Positions 32,023 to 40,730 of a stretch of 64,000 nucleotides of DNA are shown here, piece by piece (position 1 is the first letter of the stretch; every line of letters starts with the position of its first letter). A program made the position numbers and the translations under genes. The notes under the pieces were generated by a model, which was given only the letters and a program-made list of their open reading frames with translations, did not search any database and was not told the origin of the DNA. This stretch comes from Candidatus Sulfidibacterium hydrothermale (GTDB lineage Bacteria; Bacteroidota; Bacteroidia; Bacteroidales; F082): NCBI RefSeq assembly GCF_020149915.1, contig NZ_CP083760.1:558001-622000 (forward strand), written 5' to 3'.

Positions 32023-33030
32023 ATGAAAAAGCAGGTTACCATAAAAGATATTGCTGAAAAACTCGGTTTTTCCGTTTCTACGGTTTCGCGTGCTTTGAAG
32101 GATCATCCCGACATCAGTATAAAGACCCGGGAGGCGGTGAAAGAACTCGCTAAACTGTTGGGTTATAAACCAAACCGTATAGCCCTTAATCTGAAAAACA
32201 GCAAAACATACACCATTGGACTTCTTGTCCCTGAAACCCAGCACTATTTTTTTTCAACCATTATTAACGGAATTGAAGAGGTTGCTTACGAAAACAATTA
32301 CAACGTCATGGTTTTTCAGTCCAATGAAAAATACATGCGCGAAGTGCTGAATATTCAGGCATTGCTTTCGAACCGGGTGGATGGTGTTCTGGTTTCGTAT
32401 GCTAAAGAAACGCATGATTTTTCTCACTTTCAGCAAATAATTGATAACGAAATACCCCTTGTATTTTTTGATCGGATTAACAAAGACCTGCATGCTGATA
32501 CTGTCTCCGTTGACGATTATAACGGCGCTTTTCAGGCTGTCAGTTATCTGATTGAAAAAGGATGTAAACGGATTGCCATTTATTCGGCTCCGCAGCACCT
32601 GCTGCTGGGACAGAACCGGCTTAATGGCTATAAAGATGCGTTGGAAAAACACGGGATGCCTTTTAGCAGAGATTTGGTTTATTCGTGTGATACTTATCAG
32701 GATGCCATTAAAATATCGAGAAGCGTTTTTAAAAAGAAAGACTTCCCGGACGGACTTTTTGCGGCAAATGACATGACGGCTTTAGGAGCCATGAAAGCAG
32801 CCCGGAAACTGGGTATCCATATTCCCGACGATCTGAAAGTTATCGGGTTTGAAAACAGTCTGAGTGCTTCAATTTGCGATCCTGAACTGACAACAGTAGA
32901 GCAGTTTGGTTTTGAAATGGGGAAAAAGGCGACCCGTTTGTTGTTAAAACGAATTGAAGAGGATAGTTTTGATTTTACTCCCGAACATCACCTCATTAAA
33001 ACACAGCTGATCGAAAGAGGTACTTGTTAA
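32023..33030 (+). CDS. LacI/GalR family transcriptional regulator
   Basis: 335 aa. N-terminal HTH (VTIKDIAEKLGFSVSTVSRAL) with hinge helix (NRIALNLKNSKTYTIGLLVP), then a periplasmic-binding-protein-like sugar domain (about 60-335). It is placed between an exported GH13 enzyme and, 8 kb on, the sus operon, so a maltodextrin or glucan sensor is likely. CAAwCGwTT near-palindromes upstream of susC, downstream of this gene and upstream of the T9SS amylase could be its sites. The ligand is not known. Confidence 0.95.
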   Translation: MKKQVTIKDIAEKLGFSVSTVSRALKDHPDISIKTREAVKELAKLLGYKPNRIALNLKNSKTYTIGLLVPETQHYFFSTIINGIEEVAYENNYNVMVFQSNEKYMREVLNIQALLSNRVDGVLVSYAKETHDFSHFQQIIDNEIPLVFFDRINKDLHADTVSVDDYNGAFQAVSYLIEKGCKRIAIYSAPQHLLLGQNRLNGYKDALEKHGMPFSRDLVYSCDTYQDAIKISRSVFKKKDFPDGLFAANDMTALGAMKAARKLGIHIPDDLKVIGFENSLSASICDPELTTVEQFGFEMGKKATRLLLKRIEEDSFDFTPEHHLIKTQLIERGTC

Positions 33031-33154
33031 GTTTTTCTTCCAATTTCCGGAAAAATTTTACCCGGTTTTCTGTATTAAAAACCTGTTTTCCTTGTTAAAA
33101 TTCACACTTTTTATACGAAATTTTAACAAAAGTTTTTTCGGGAAATATGTTATG

Positions 33155-33164
33155 CAAACGTTTT
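33155..33164. promoter_or_regulatory. LacI-type operator candidate downstream of lacI
   Basis: CAAACGTTTT, inside the wider near-palindrome TGCAAACGTTTTAA. It has the central CG expected of LacI-family operators and shares TGCAAACG with the susC site read on the other strand. Confidence 0.3.
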
Positions 33165-33260
33165 AAATCTAAGGATTCCTGATATTCGCGACAAAGGAAA
33201 AGGATGTTTTTATTTTTTCTTTCCGAAAAGTGCATCATTTCTTGTTTTTTGGTGCATCTT

Positions 33261-33390
33261 TACATTGTGATTGAGGGTGGAGATCCTGAGTCACATCACT
33301 CGCAGACCGACAACAGGAATTGTTTCAGTTTGCGGAGAGATAAGCTGTAATTGTCCATTCAAAAAGCCCCGGTTTTGCCGGGGTTTTTTG
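33261..33390 (+). ncRNA. Candidate small RNA ending in an orphan terminator
   Basis: A near-consensus -7 (TACATTGT, 33261-33268) with TTG about 17 bp upstream is followed by about 115 nt without a credible ORF. The segment can form CTGAGT/ACTC-GCAG, GACAA/TTGTC and an inner CAGTTT/AAGCTG stem, and ends at a strong GC-rich terminator. It could instead be the 3'UTR of the lacI-type mRNA. It matches no RNA family that I recognise. Confidence 0.3.
33361..33390 (+). terminator. Strong rho-independent terminator
   Basis: AAAAAGCCCCGG, a TTTTG loop, CCGGGG, then T6. It lies 330 bp after the lacI-type stop with no gene between. Confidence 0.85.
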
Positions 33391-33513
33391 TTTTCTCCCT
33401 GTTCCTTAACATTTAAATTGGAACACACCTTATTATCTCAAAGCCCGGATTGATCGTGGAACGCCTTTCATTTCCGAATATTTTCCCTTAAAAGTCAGTT
33501 TTAAAAATTTTAT

Positions 33514-33521
33514 TACCTTTG
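33514..33521 (+). promoter_or_regulatory. -7 promoter box of the SDR gene
   Basis: TACCTTTG matches TAnnTTTG, 23 bp before the ATG at 33545. Confidence 0.6.
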
Positions 33522-33544
33522 CCCGCTTTTGAAAATTTTTTTCT

Positions 33545-34315
33545 ATGAAAAATCAAAAAGAAATTGTTCTCATCACAGGAGCTACCAGCGGAATTGGTTT
33601 AGCCTGTGCCGAAACGTTTGCCGAAAACGGACATCCTTTAATTATTACAGGTCGCAGAGCCGATCGCCTACAAAATGTTCAGGATTCTCTTCAGAAAAAA
33701 TACAAGGTTGAGGTACTTACACTGAATTTTGATGTGCGCGATAAAAAATTGGTGGAGGAATCGTTTGCCTCGTTGCCTGAGTCCTGGAAAAACATTGGTA
33801 TTCTGATTAATAATGCTGGACTGGCTGTGGGATTTAATCCTATTCAGGAAGGCGTAATCGATGACTGGGAGCGGATGATCGATACCAACATTAAAGGGCT
33901 GTTATATGTAACACGGGCTATTCTTCCGGGAATGACCGAAAGGAAAAAAGGACATATCGTTAATATTGGTTCCATTGCAGGAAAAGAGGTTTATCCGAAT
34001 GGAAATGTTTATTGTGCCACAAAATTTGCTGTGGACGCTTTAACCAAAGCGATCCGGATTGATGCGGTTCAGTACGGGATTAAAGTTACTCAGGTGGCTC
34101 CGGGTGCTGTTGAAACCGAATTTTCAATGGTCCGGTTTAAAGGGGATAAAGACAAAGCCGATGCCGTTTACAAAGGGTACGAACCTTTGCATCCTGAAGA
34201 TATTGCTTCGGTGGTCTATTTTTCCACTACTTTGCCGCCGCATGTGAATCTTAATGATATGGTGATTATGCCTACGGCACAAGCCAGTGCTACGGTTTTC
34301 CACAAACAGTTGTAA
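33545..34315 (+). CDS. Short-chain dehydrogenase/reductase (YdfG-like)
   Basis: 256 aa, classical SDR: cofactor motif TGATSGIG near 12-19, an RRADRL loop after the second strand (suggesting NADP), NNAG near 90, catalytic Ser in NIGSIAG and YxxxK in YCATK. The closest named type is NADP-dependent 3-hydroxy acid/serine dehydrogenase (YdfG); the substrate is uncertain. It lies upstream of and probably co-transcribed with the acyl-CoA ligase (42-bp gap). Confidence 0.9.
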   Translation: MKNQKEIVLITGATSGIGLACAETFAENGHPLIITGRRADRLQNVQDSLQKKYKVEVLTLNFDVRDKKLVEESFASLPESWKNIGILINNAGLAVGFNPIQEGVIDDWERMIDTNIKGLLYVTRAILPGMTERKKGHIVNIGSIAGKEVYPNGNVYCATKFAVDALTKAIRIDAVQYGIKVTQVAPGAVETEFSMVRFKGDKDKADAVYKGYEPLHPEDIASVVYFSTTLPPHVNLNDMVIMPTAQASATVFHKQL

Positions 34316-34357
34316 TTCTATCCTGTATTGGGACATTTTTGAACGAAAAGAAAAATC

Positions 34358-36121
34358 ATGGAAATCAAACGTTTGTTCGATATACTTCCTTATTATGAAT
34401 CTACTTTTAAACCCAAAGAAGATGTTATAGCCGGTAAAGAAAACGGGAAGTGGGTAAAATTTGATATTCAGACCATTCGCAAAATGGCGGATGAGATTAG
34501 TTACGGATTGTTGAAACTGGGAGTAAAAAAGGGTGATAAAATTGCTACCATTTCTCCTAACCGTCCTGAATGGAACATTATTGATATGGCCATATTACAA
34601 ATTGGCGCGATTCATGTTCCAGTTTATCCGACCATTAGCGAAAAAGATTATCGTTATATTCTTACCCATTCAGAAGTGAAGTTTATTTTCGTTTCCGGTT
34701 GGGAGCTGTACCGCAAAATCAAACATATTGTTCCGAATATTGCGACAGTACAGGGAGTTTATACGTTCAAACATTTTGATGATGTCCCTCATTTGCAGGA
34801 GTTAATTAAACTGGGGCAGGAAAATCAGGTTCCGGAACAGCTGGAAGAAATTAAAGCCGGAATTGCCGAAAATGATGTGGCCACCATTATTTATACTTCA
34901 GGTACTACCGGTAACCCTAAAGGGGTGATGCTTTCGCACAAAAATATCCTGAGCAATGTGATGAACCTGTATCATATTTTTCCGGTAGACGAAACCTCGC
35001 GGGCCGTGAGTTATTTACCGCTTTGTCATGTTTATGAGCGGACCAATATTTACATTCTGCTTTATCTTGGGGTTTCTATTTATTATGCCGAAAATATGGG
35101 AACCATTGCCCAGAACATTCAGGAAATTAAGCCGCATTTGCTGACGACGGTTCCGCGGTTGCTGGAAAAGGTTTATGATAAAATCCTGGCTAAAGGAAGG
35201 ATGCTTAAACCGGTACCACGCTGGTTGTTTTTTCAGGCAGTGGCACTGGGCGAACAGTTTGAATATGGCATTAAAAATCCGGTTTTTCATGCGCGCCGTA
35301 AATTCTTTGACAAGCTGATTTATGCCAAATGGCGCGAAGCGCTTGGCGGAAATATGCGGGTGGTTGTTTCAGGAGGGGCCGCTATTCAGCCCCGGCTGGT
35401 GAAAGTATTCAATACAGCTGGTATTCCTTTGCTTGAAGGATACGGCATGACGGAAACTTCTCCGGTGATCGCTGTGAACACGTTTGAACCGGGTAAAGCC
35501 AAAGTGGGGACAGTAGGAGCTCCGCTGAAAAATCTTCAGGTGAAAATCTCGGAAAGAGGTGAAATTCTGGTGAAAGGCGACAGTGTAATGGTTGGTTATT
35601 ATAAAAATCCGGAATTGACCAAAGAAACGGTGGTAGACGGATGGATGCATACCGGCGACCGGGGTGTTCTGGATGAAAAAGGGTTGTTAAAAATTACCGG
35701 AAGGGTGAAAGAAATCTTTAAGACCTCCATGGGAAAATATATTTCGCCTCAGCTTATAGAAAATAAATTTAAAGAATCGCCTTTCATTGATCAGATGATT
35801 GTAATTGGTGAGAATCAGAAATTTGCTGCAGCGCTGATTGTTCCGGATTTTGAATACCTGAGAGGCTGGTGTAAAGAAAAAGGTATTGCATTTACTACCA
35901 ACAGCGAGATGATCAAAAATCCGGAAGTCGTTGCCCGGTATAAAAAAGAAGTCAAAAATTATAATAAGCACTTTGGTGATACCGAGAAGATCAAGAAATT
36001 TGAACTGATTGATCACGAATGGACCATTGAAACCGGTGAAATTACGGCTAACCTGAAGTTGAAACGGGGATATATTCAGAATAAATATGCGGATGTGATA
36101 GACCGGATATTCAAAAATTAA
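34358..36121 (+). CDS. fadD: Long-chain acyl-CoA synthetase (AMP-forming)
   Basis: 587 aa. ANL superfamily: P-loop YTSGTTGNPKGVMLSH near 180, GYGMTETSPV (A5), the TGDRG hinge region (A7) and the A8 segment ITGRVKEIFKTSMGKYISP with the KISPQLIE-like end. It activates fatty acids to acyl-CoA, associated with the inner membrane. It resembles the 590-residue FAA1-like bacterial class. It converges on holA with 4 bp between the stops and no clear terminator. Confidence 0.94.
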   Translation: MEIKRLFDILPYYESTFKPKEDVIAGKENGKWVKFDIQTIRKMADEISYGLLKLGVKKGDKIATISPNRPEWNIIDMAILQIGAIHVPVYPTISEKDYRYILTHSEVKFIFVSGWELYRKIKHIVPNIATVQGVYTFKHFDDVPHLQELIKLGQENQVPEQLEEIKAGIAENDVATIIYTSGTTGNPKGVMLSHKNILSNVMNLYHIFPVDETSRAVSYLPLCHVYERTNIYILLYLGVSIYYAENMGTIAQNIQEIKPHLLTTVPRLLEKVYDKILAKGRMLKPVPRWLFFQAVALGEQFEYGIKNPVFHARRKFFDKLIYAKWREALGGNMRVVVSGGAAIQPRLVKVFNTAGIPLLEGYGMTETSPVIAVNTFEPGKAKVGTVGAPLKNLQVKISERGEILVKGDSVMVGYYKNPELTKETVVDGWMHTGDRGVLDEKGLLKITGRVKEIFKTSMGKYISPQLIENKFKESPFIDQMIVIGENQKFAAALIVPDFEYLRGWCKEKGIAFTTNSEMIKNPEVVARYKKEVKNYNKHFGDTEKIKKFELIDHEWTIETGEITANLKLKRGYIQNKYADVIDRIFKN

Positions 36122-36125
36122 CGGA

Positions 36126-37130
36126 CTAATCAAGAGCTTTAAAGAGCCATTCTTTTAATGGCCCGTACGATTTGGTTTCGGTGGCTCCCATCCCTTTACT
36201 TTTCATGTCAACAATCCGGAGTTCGGCAATAATTTGTTTGATTTTTTCCGGAGAAAATTGTTGTGCTGCTTTTTGATAATCCGAAACGAAAAAAGGAGAT
36301 ATTCCCAATTTGCCGGCAATGGTGTTTTTATCGAATTTACGGAATTGATGGTATAGTAAAATTTTCATAAAAAAGCTGTACAACAACACATTGACCATTT
36401 GTAACGGGTTCTGTTTCGGATTCGCTTCAAAGTATTCGATAATTCGTAATGCCCGGAAAACATCTCTCCGTCCCAATGCATTTTGCAGCTCAAAAACATT
36501 GAATTCTTTACTGATACCGATGTTTTTTTCAATCAGATCTTCCGTAATTTTTTCGCCAGGTTGAAGATTAATGGTGAGCTTGTTAATTTCGTTGGCAATG
36601 CGGGAAAGATCGGTTCCCAGAAATTCAGCCAGCATCATTTCTGATTTTGGCGTAATAGAGTACCCGAGGAAGTGGACTCTTTCAGAAATCCAGGCAGGAA
36701 TTTTGTTGTCGTAAACCCGCTGCGATTCAAAAAGAACGACTTTATTAGATTTATTCAGGAGCTTGTATAATGCTTTTCGCTTATCTAATTTTTTGTATTT
36801 GTAGTTGATGACCAGAATGGTGGTGTCAAGCGGATTTTTAAAATATTCGATTAGCGGGTCGAACTGTTGAATGTTTTGGGCTTCTTTAACGATGACTACC
36901 TGATAATCTCCCATCATTGGAAATCTACGGGCCAGATCGGCTACATCGCGAGCCGATACATCCAGCCCGTAAACGATTGTTTGATTAAAAGCTTTGGAAG
37001 CTTCATCCAAAACATTGTTTTCGATGAAGGCAGTGAGTTCGTCAATGTAAAAAGGCTCTTCCCCGTAAAAAAAATAAACGGGACTGTAAATTTTCTTTTT
37101 TAAAGCATCGAATATTTGGCCAGCATTCAA
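36126..37130 (-). CDS. holA: DNA polymerase III subunit delta
   Basis: 334 aa. HolA layout: PVYFFYGEEPFYIDELTAFI (degenerate P-loop), DYQVVIVKEAQNI, TTILVINYKYKKLDKRKALY and a C-terminal collar domain (NPLQMVNVLLYSFFMKILLY, AQQFSPEKIKQIIAELRIVDMKSKG). It is the clamp-loader wrench that opens the beta sliding clamp. It starts 5 bp after the amn stop, so the two are probably one transcript. Confidence 0.95.
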   Translation of the reverse strand: MNAGQIFDALKKKIYSPVYFFYGEEPFYIDELTAFIENNVLDEASKAFNQTIVYGLDVSARDVADLARRFPMMGDYQVVIVKEAQNIQQFDPLIEYFKNPLDTTILVINYKYKKLDKRKALYKLLNKSNKVVLFESQRVYDNKIPAWISERVHFLGYSITPKSEMMLAEFLGTDLSRIANEINKLTINLQPGEKITEDLIEKNIGISKEFNVFELQNALGRRDVFRALRIIEYFEANPKQNPLQMVNVLLYSFFMKILLYHQFRKFDKNTIAGKLGISPFFVSDYQKAAQQFSPEKIKQIIAELRIVDMKSKGMGATETKSYGPLKEWLFKALD

Positions 37131-37135
37131 TGGTC

Positions 37136-37906
37136 TTAAAATCTAAGATGTTTTACGGTGAGTCCTTTGTTGATCAGTTGTTCCAGTGATTTAATTCCAA
37201 TTTTGACATGCGTTTCCACAAACTGCTCATTGACTTTTTTGTCGCTTTCCGATGTCTTGATTCCTTCAGGGATCATGGGCTGATCGGTAACCAACAGCAA
37301 GGCTCCCGTAGGAATTTTATTGGCAAAGCCAACCGTGAAAATCGTAGCGGTTTCCATATCAATGGCCATACTGCGGGTTTTGCGTAACAATTTTTTAAAT
37401 TTCTGGTCATGTTCCCACACCCTGCGGTTGGTGGTGAAAACAGTTCCTGTCCAGTAATCACGGGAGAAATCGCGGATGGTGGTAGAAATGGCTTTTTGGA
37501 GACTAAATGCCGGCAGGGCCGGAACTTTCGAAGGGAGATAATCGTTTGATGTTCCTTCTCCGCGAATGGCAGCAATGGGTAAAATTAAATCACCTACCGA
37601 GTTTTTCTTTTTCAGGCCACCGCATTTTCCGAGAAAAAGAACAGCTTTGGGTTCTACTGCCGAAAGTAGGTCCATAATGGTTGCTGCGTTGGCACTCCCA
37701 ATTCCGAAATTAATCATGGTAATATCTCCTGAAGTGGCAGCCATCATCGGCCGGCTGCGGTCATGGATCTCTACTTGTCGCCATTGTGCGAAAAGTTCCA
37801 GATATTGGGTAAAGTTGGTCAGTAAAATATATTTTCCAAAATTTTCGAGTGGCATGCCGGTGTACCGGGGTAACCAGTCTTTAACGATGTCTTCTTTTGT
37901 CTTCAT
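37136..37906 (-). CDS. amn: AMP nucleosidase
   Basis: 256 aa from ATG 37906. The catalytic domain is of the purine-nucleoside-phosphorylase fold: INFGIGSANAATIMDLL, VLFLGKCGGLKKKNSVGDLILPIAAIRGEGT, AIDMETATIFTVGFA and LLLVTDQPM. It is the short form without the E. coli N-terminal domain, common in Bacteroidota. It splits AMP to adenine and ribose 5-phosphate. The -7 box lies only 15 bp upstream of the ATG. A start 6 codons upstream is less likely because it overlaps the promoter. Confidence 0.93.
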   Translation of the reverse strand: MKTKEDIVKDWLPRYTGMPLENFGKYILLTNFTQYLELFAQWRQVEIHDRSRPMMAATSGDITMINFGIGSANAATIMDLLSAVEPKAVLFLGKCGGLKKKNSVGDLILPIAAIRGEGTSNDYLPSKVPALPAFSLQKAISTTIRDFSRDYWTGTVFTTNRRVWEHDQKFKKLLRKTRSMAIDMETATIFTVGFANKIPTGALLLVTDQPMIPEGIKTSESDKKVNEQFVETHVKIGIKSLEQLINKGLTVKHLRF

Positions 37907-37921
37907 GATTTTCCTTTCGTA

Positions 37922-37929
37922 CAAAAATA
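37922..37929 (-). promoter_or_regulatory. -7 promoter box of amn-holA
   Basis: TATTTTTG on the minus strand matches TAnnTTTG, 15 bp from the start codon, implying a very short leader. Confidence 0.55.
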
Positions 37930-37992
37930 ATTAAACCTTACCAATTGCCAGCTTTTTCTTTGTAAGAACCGGTATAAAAAAGCGTGTTTACA

Positions 37993-38021
37993 AAAAAAGC
38001 CCGGGAACACCGGGCTTTTTT
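37993..38021 (-). terminator. Terminator after rplU-rpmA
   Basis: AAAAAAGCCCGG / CCGGGCTTTTTT stem with a GAACA loop. It is symmetric, so it works on either strand. Confidence 0.9.
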
Positions 38022-38036
38022 ATCAATTTCTTTCGG

Positions 38037-38303
38037 TTATTTTTCTTCAGCAGGCGGAAGAACACTCACGTAAGAACGGTTGTTTCTTCTTTTCCGGAAT
38101 TCAACCACACCATCTCTTAAGGCAAAAAGTGTATGGTCTTTACCCATTCCCACGTTTAAACCCGGATGATGAACGGTTCCCCGCTGGCGTACAATAATAT
38201 TTCCGGCATGTACATTCTGACCGCCGTAAATTTTTACTCCTAATCGTTTACTTTCTGATTCGCGTCCGTTATGGGAGCTACCCATTCCTTTTTTATGAGC
38301 CAT
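38037..38303 (-). CDS. rpmA: 50S ribosomal protein L27
   Basis: 88 aa: [39 protein letters not shown] and [13 protein letters not shown] are typical bL27. The N-terminus reaches the peptidyl-transferase centre and needs no cleavable extension here. It is co-transcribed with rplU (17-bp gap). Confidence 0.99.
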   Translation of the reverse strand: MAHKKGMGSSHNGRESESKRLGVKIYGGQNVHAGNIIVRQRGTVHHPGLNVGMGKDHTLFALRDGVVEFRKRRNNRSYVSVLPPAEEK

Positions 38304-38320
38304 TTTTTCAGTTTTTAGCG

Positions 38321-38632
38321 TTAAAAAGTAATTTTTTCAATCAAAATTTTACTTAAATCCTGACGGTGTCCGGTCTCTTTCTGGTATCCTTTTCTTCTTT
38401 TCTTTTTAAAGACCTTTACTTTGTCTCCTCTTACATGAGCAAGAATCTTTCCGTTTACTTTGGCACCTTCCACTACCGGAGTTCCTACGTTTACTTTTCC
38501 GTCCTGATCAACCAGTAAAACCTGGTCAAATTCCACTGCGGCACCTTCTTCACCATCAAGCCTGTGAACAAAAATCTCCTGACCTTGTTCAATCTTAAAC
38601 TGTTGTCCAGCTATGTTAACAATTGCGTACAT
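38321..38632 (-). CDS. rplU: 50S ribosomal protein L21
   Basis: 103 aa: [18 protein letters not shown] and [21 protein letters not shown] are the bL21 signature. It binds 23S rRNA with L20. First gene of the rplU-rpmA pair. Confidence 0.99.
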   Translation of the reverse strand: MYAIVNIAGQQFKIEQGQEIFVHRLDGEEGAAVEFDQVLLVDQDGKVNVGTPVVEGAKVNGKILAHVRGDKVKVFKKKRRKGYQKETGHRQDLSKILIEKITF

Positions 38633-38670
38633 TCTGATTTGTCTTTTTTTACTGTCAAATTTTGGAGCTG

Positions 38671-38678
38671 CAAAAGTA
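38671..38678 (-). promoter_or_regulatory. -7 promoter box of rplU-rpmA
   Basis: TACTTTTG on the minus strand matches TAnnTTTG, with TTG about 18 bp further upstream. Confidence 0.6.
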
Positions 38679-38706
38679 CTAAAAAAATCTAATTAACAAG
38701 AGAATG

Positions 38707-39636
38707 TTATTTATTTTTTGTAAAATATTTGTCCCCCACACCGGGTTTTTTTATAGTCGGTGTAGCATTTACCAGATAAACGCCTCCTAAAATCAGTGCC
38801 ATCCAAAAGAAATAAATGGTGGAAAAGTGTTCTCCATCAATGAATCCCCACAAGATTGCGACAATCGGAATGACATAAGTAACCGAAGATGCAAAAACCG
38901 GACTGCTGAGTTTAATGAGTTTGTTGAAAGCAATGAGCGCAAGTCCGGTACCCACGATGGATAAAATTCCCAGATAAATCATTCCTGTCCATGCTTCCGG
39001 TTTGGTAACAAGTTTTTCGGGAATACGGGTAAAAAGTAAAATATATACCAAAACAGGAATGCCGATATAAAAGAAAGTCATAACGGTAATTTGCATGGAG
39101 TTGAGTCCGACAAAATATTTTTTTACCAGATTCACATTTATAGCATAACAAAGAGAAGCAATAACAACTAAAAATGCATACCAGAAATTACCACCCAGAT
39201 GACCTCCGGATGCTGTAATCATTAAACCGGCAGCACCTGTCAGCCCGATGAATACGCCTAAAACATTGATGAATCGGGTTTTAAAGCCGAAGAAAGACAA
39301 ACCGATCAACAAAGTAAAAAGCGGCGTTAAAGAATTTAAGGTGCCGGCCAGTCCACTTTCAATACGCGTTTCGGCAATGGCAAACAAAAGGGCGGGTATA
39401 ACACTGCCAATAATTCCTGAAAGAAATAAAAGCCAAAAATAATTTCGATGAACGTTTTTCAGTTCGCGTAGAGCAAAAGGAAGCAGAAACAAAAAAGTGA
39501 TAAAAACACGTAGCAATCCCACTTCCGTTCCGGAAAAATACAGCAATGACTTTTTAATGAGGATAAACGAACTGCCCCAGGTAAGCATTAAGCCAAAGAG
39601 AATGGCATACGATAACAATTGTTGTTGCTTATTCAT
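38707..39636 (-). CDS. EamA/DMT-family membrane transporter
   Basis: 309 aa with ten hydrophobic helices in two EamA repeats (about 10-140 and 150-290), opening LTWGSSFILIKKSLLYFSG. Inner-membrane efflux or uptake of small metabolites; the substrate cannot be read. It is single, with a TAnnTTTG box at 39692-39699. Confidence 0.93.
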   Translation of the reverse strand: MNKQQQLLSYAILFGLMLTWGSSFILIKKSLLYFSGTEVGLLRVFITFLFLLPFALRELKNVHRNYFWLLFLSGIIGSVIPALLFAIAETRIESGLAGTLNSLTPLFTLLIGLSFFGFKTRFINVLGVFIGLTGAAGLMITASGGHLGGNFWYAFLVVIASLCYAINVNLVKKYFVGLNSMQITVMTFFYIGIPVLVYILLFTRIPEKLVTKPEAWTGMIYLGILSIVGTGLALIAFNKLIKLSSPVFASSVTYVIPIVAILWGFIDGEHFSTIYFFWMALILGGVYLVNATPTIKKPGVGDKYFTKNK

Positions 39637-39691
39637 TTCTGTTTTGTCCTGTGTTGAATCTGTCTTTCTGCTTGCCCCGGAGCAGCGCGTG

Positions 39692-39699
39692 CAAAAATA
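39692..39699 (-). promoter_or_regulatory. -7 promoter box of the EamA gene
   Basis: TATTTTTG on the minus strand matches TAnnTTTG, 55 bp upstream of the start codon. Confidence 0.45.
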
Positions 39700-39749
39700 G
39701 TCATTCCGGACTAATCCTGTCTGTTTTGCGGGTTGGATTGCCGGAAAAG

Positions 39750-40184
39750 TCAGTTTCCGAACATTTTTATTAAATGGATATAAATGGTGGTGTCTTTGTG
39801 AAGAGGAAATTTTGCTTCTTCAAAAGAGGGAGGTCCCCAGCCGGGTCGTACATTGTTTGAAAAACCAAATTTTTCTTTGGGGATGCCAAGGAAATTTTTA
39901 TCGCACTCCCGGTTTTTATTGGTATCGTGATATACGGCAACGGCATAGTCTTTTTCGGCCGGAAGTGTAAAGGTAAAGGTTACGGTATCTGTATTAACCG
40001 GAATTCTTTTTACCCGAAATTGTTTTCCCGTTTGTGGAAAATTTTCAGGGGTGTGGTAAATACCGGCTTCCATGATCCCTTTTTCCTGCATAATGCCCGA
40101 AACAATGATGGTTAATTTTGCTTGTTGAGCAATTATAGGAAAGGAAATGCCAAGAAAAAACAGAACAAAAAGGTTCCTGATCAT
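39750..40184 (-). CDS. DUF2141 family exported protein
   Basis: 144 aa. Signal peptide (1-20, ending IIAQQ) and a small beta-sandwich with the DUF2141 landmarks: AVAVYHDTNKNRECDKNFLGIPKE, FGFSNNVRPG and PSFEEAKF. Periplasmic or secreted protein of unknown function. A -7 box (TATTTTTG, minus strand) is at 40207-40214. Confidence 0.9.
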   Translation of the reverse strand: MIRNLFVLFFLGISFPIIAQQAKLTIIVSGIMQEKGIMEAGIYHTPENFPQTGKQFRVKRIPVNTDTVTFTFTLPAEKDYAVAVYHDTNKNRECDKNFLGIPKEKFGFSNNVRPGWGPPSFEEAKFPLHKDTTIYIHLIKMFGN

Positions 40185-40401
40185 GTGTTTCGAAATTGAT
40201 GAATAGCAAAAATAAGGGTTTTTGGTGCAATTTTTTTGGGTTTTTTATGTAAGTGCCCGGGAAAAATTGAATGAAATAAACAGGTGATTCTTTGTTTTTT
40301 TTAGTGTAAAAAGACGCCTGTATCCCTTTTCAGCAAAGATTTTCGGAAAATTTAGCGTTTTATTCATAAACGCCAAAAACCGTTATGCAGAATACTGGTT
40401 T

Positions 40402-40411
40402 CAATCGTTTG
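40402..40411. promoter_or_regulatory. Candidate LacI-type operator (sus operon)
   Basis: CAATCGTTTG, identical to the site upstream of the T9SS amylase, within the larger dyad AATCGTTTGCAAATTGATT. It lies about 140 bp upstream of the -7 box. Confidence 0.38.
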
Positions 40412-40548
40412 CAAATTGATTTTTAATGTCCCAAAAACAGCTCTTGGCTTCTTGGTTTTGATTTCGCTATAGTGTTGTTTTTAAGCGGTTTGCGTGTATC
40501 TGTTAAATTTCGTTAAAAAACTTTATCTACTGTTAAATAAATTTCACC

Positions 40549-40556
40549 TAATTTTG
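40549..40556 (+). promoter_or_regulatory. -7 promoter box of the sus operon
   Basis: TAATTTTG matches TAnnTTTG, 174 bp upstream of the susC ATG. Confidence 0.55.
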
Positions 40557-40730
40557 TAGGAGCATGTACTGATTATTTGTTAACAGCAAAAAAAATAAAC
40601 AGCGAAAGCCGCAACAATAAAAGAAAAGAGAACTTTTTTTTAGAGGTATTAAAAAGGGAAATTTTTTTAGGACGATCAATAGAAAAACAGTTAAATCAAT
40701 CCAAATAATTTTTAATTAAAAAAACGTGTT

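Larger units (their letters stand above)
33031..33544. other. 514-base gene-free region with an orphan terminator
   Basis: It holds a CAAACGTTTT site, two GTGCATC direct repeats (about 33231 and 33252), a possible small-RNA unit ending in a strong terminator at 33361-33390, and the SDR promoter at 33514-33521. A 60-codon frame beginning at 33271 runs through the terminator and looks spurious. Confidence 0.5.
40185..40730. other. 546-base control region upstream of the sus operon
   Basis: No gene. It contains CAATCGTTTG followed by GCAAATTG (40402-40418), a -7 box at 40549-40556 and a 170-nt AT-rich leader before susC. Long leaders of this sort are common for SusC genes. Confidence 0.55.

Noticed and set aside
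33271-33453. 60-codon frame downstream of lacI
   Set aside because: It reads through a strong terminator stem and has no recognisable family.
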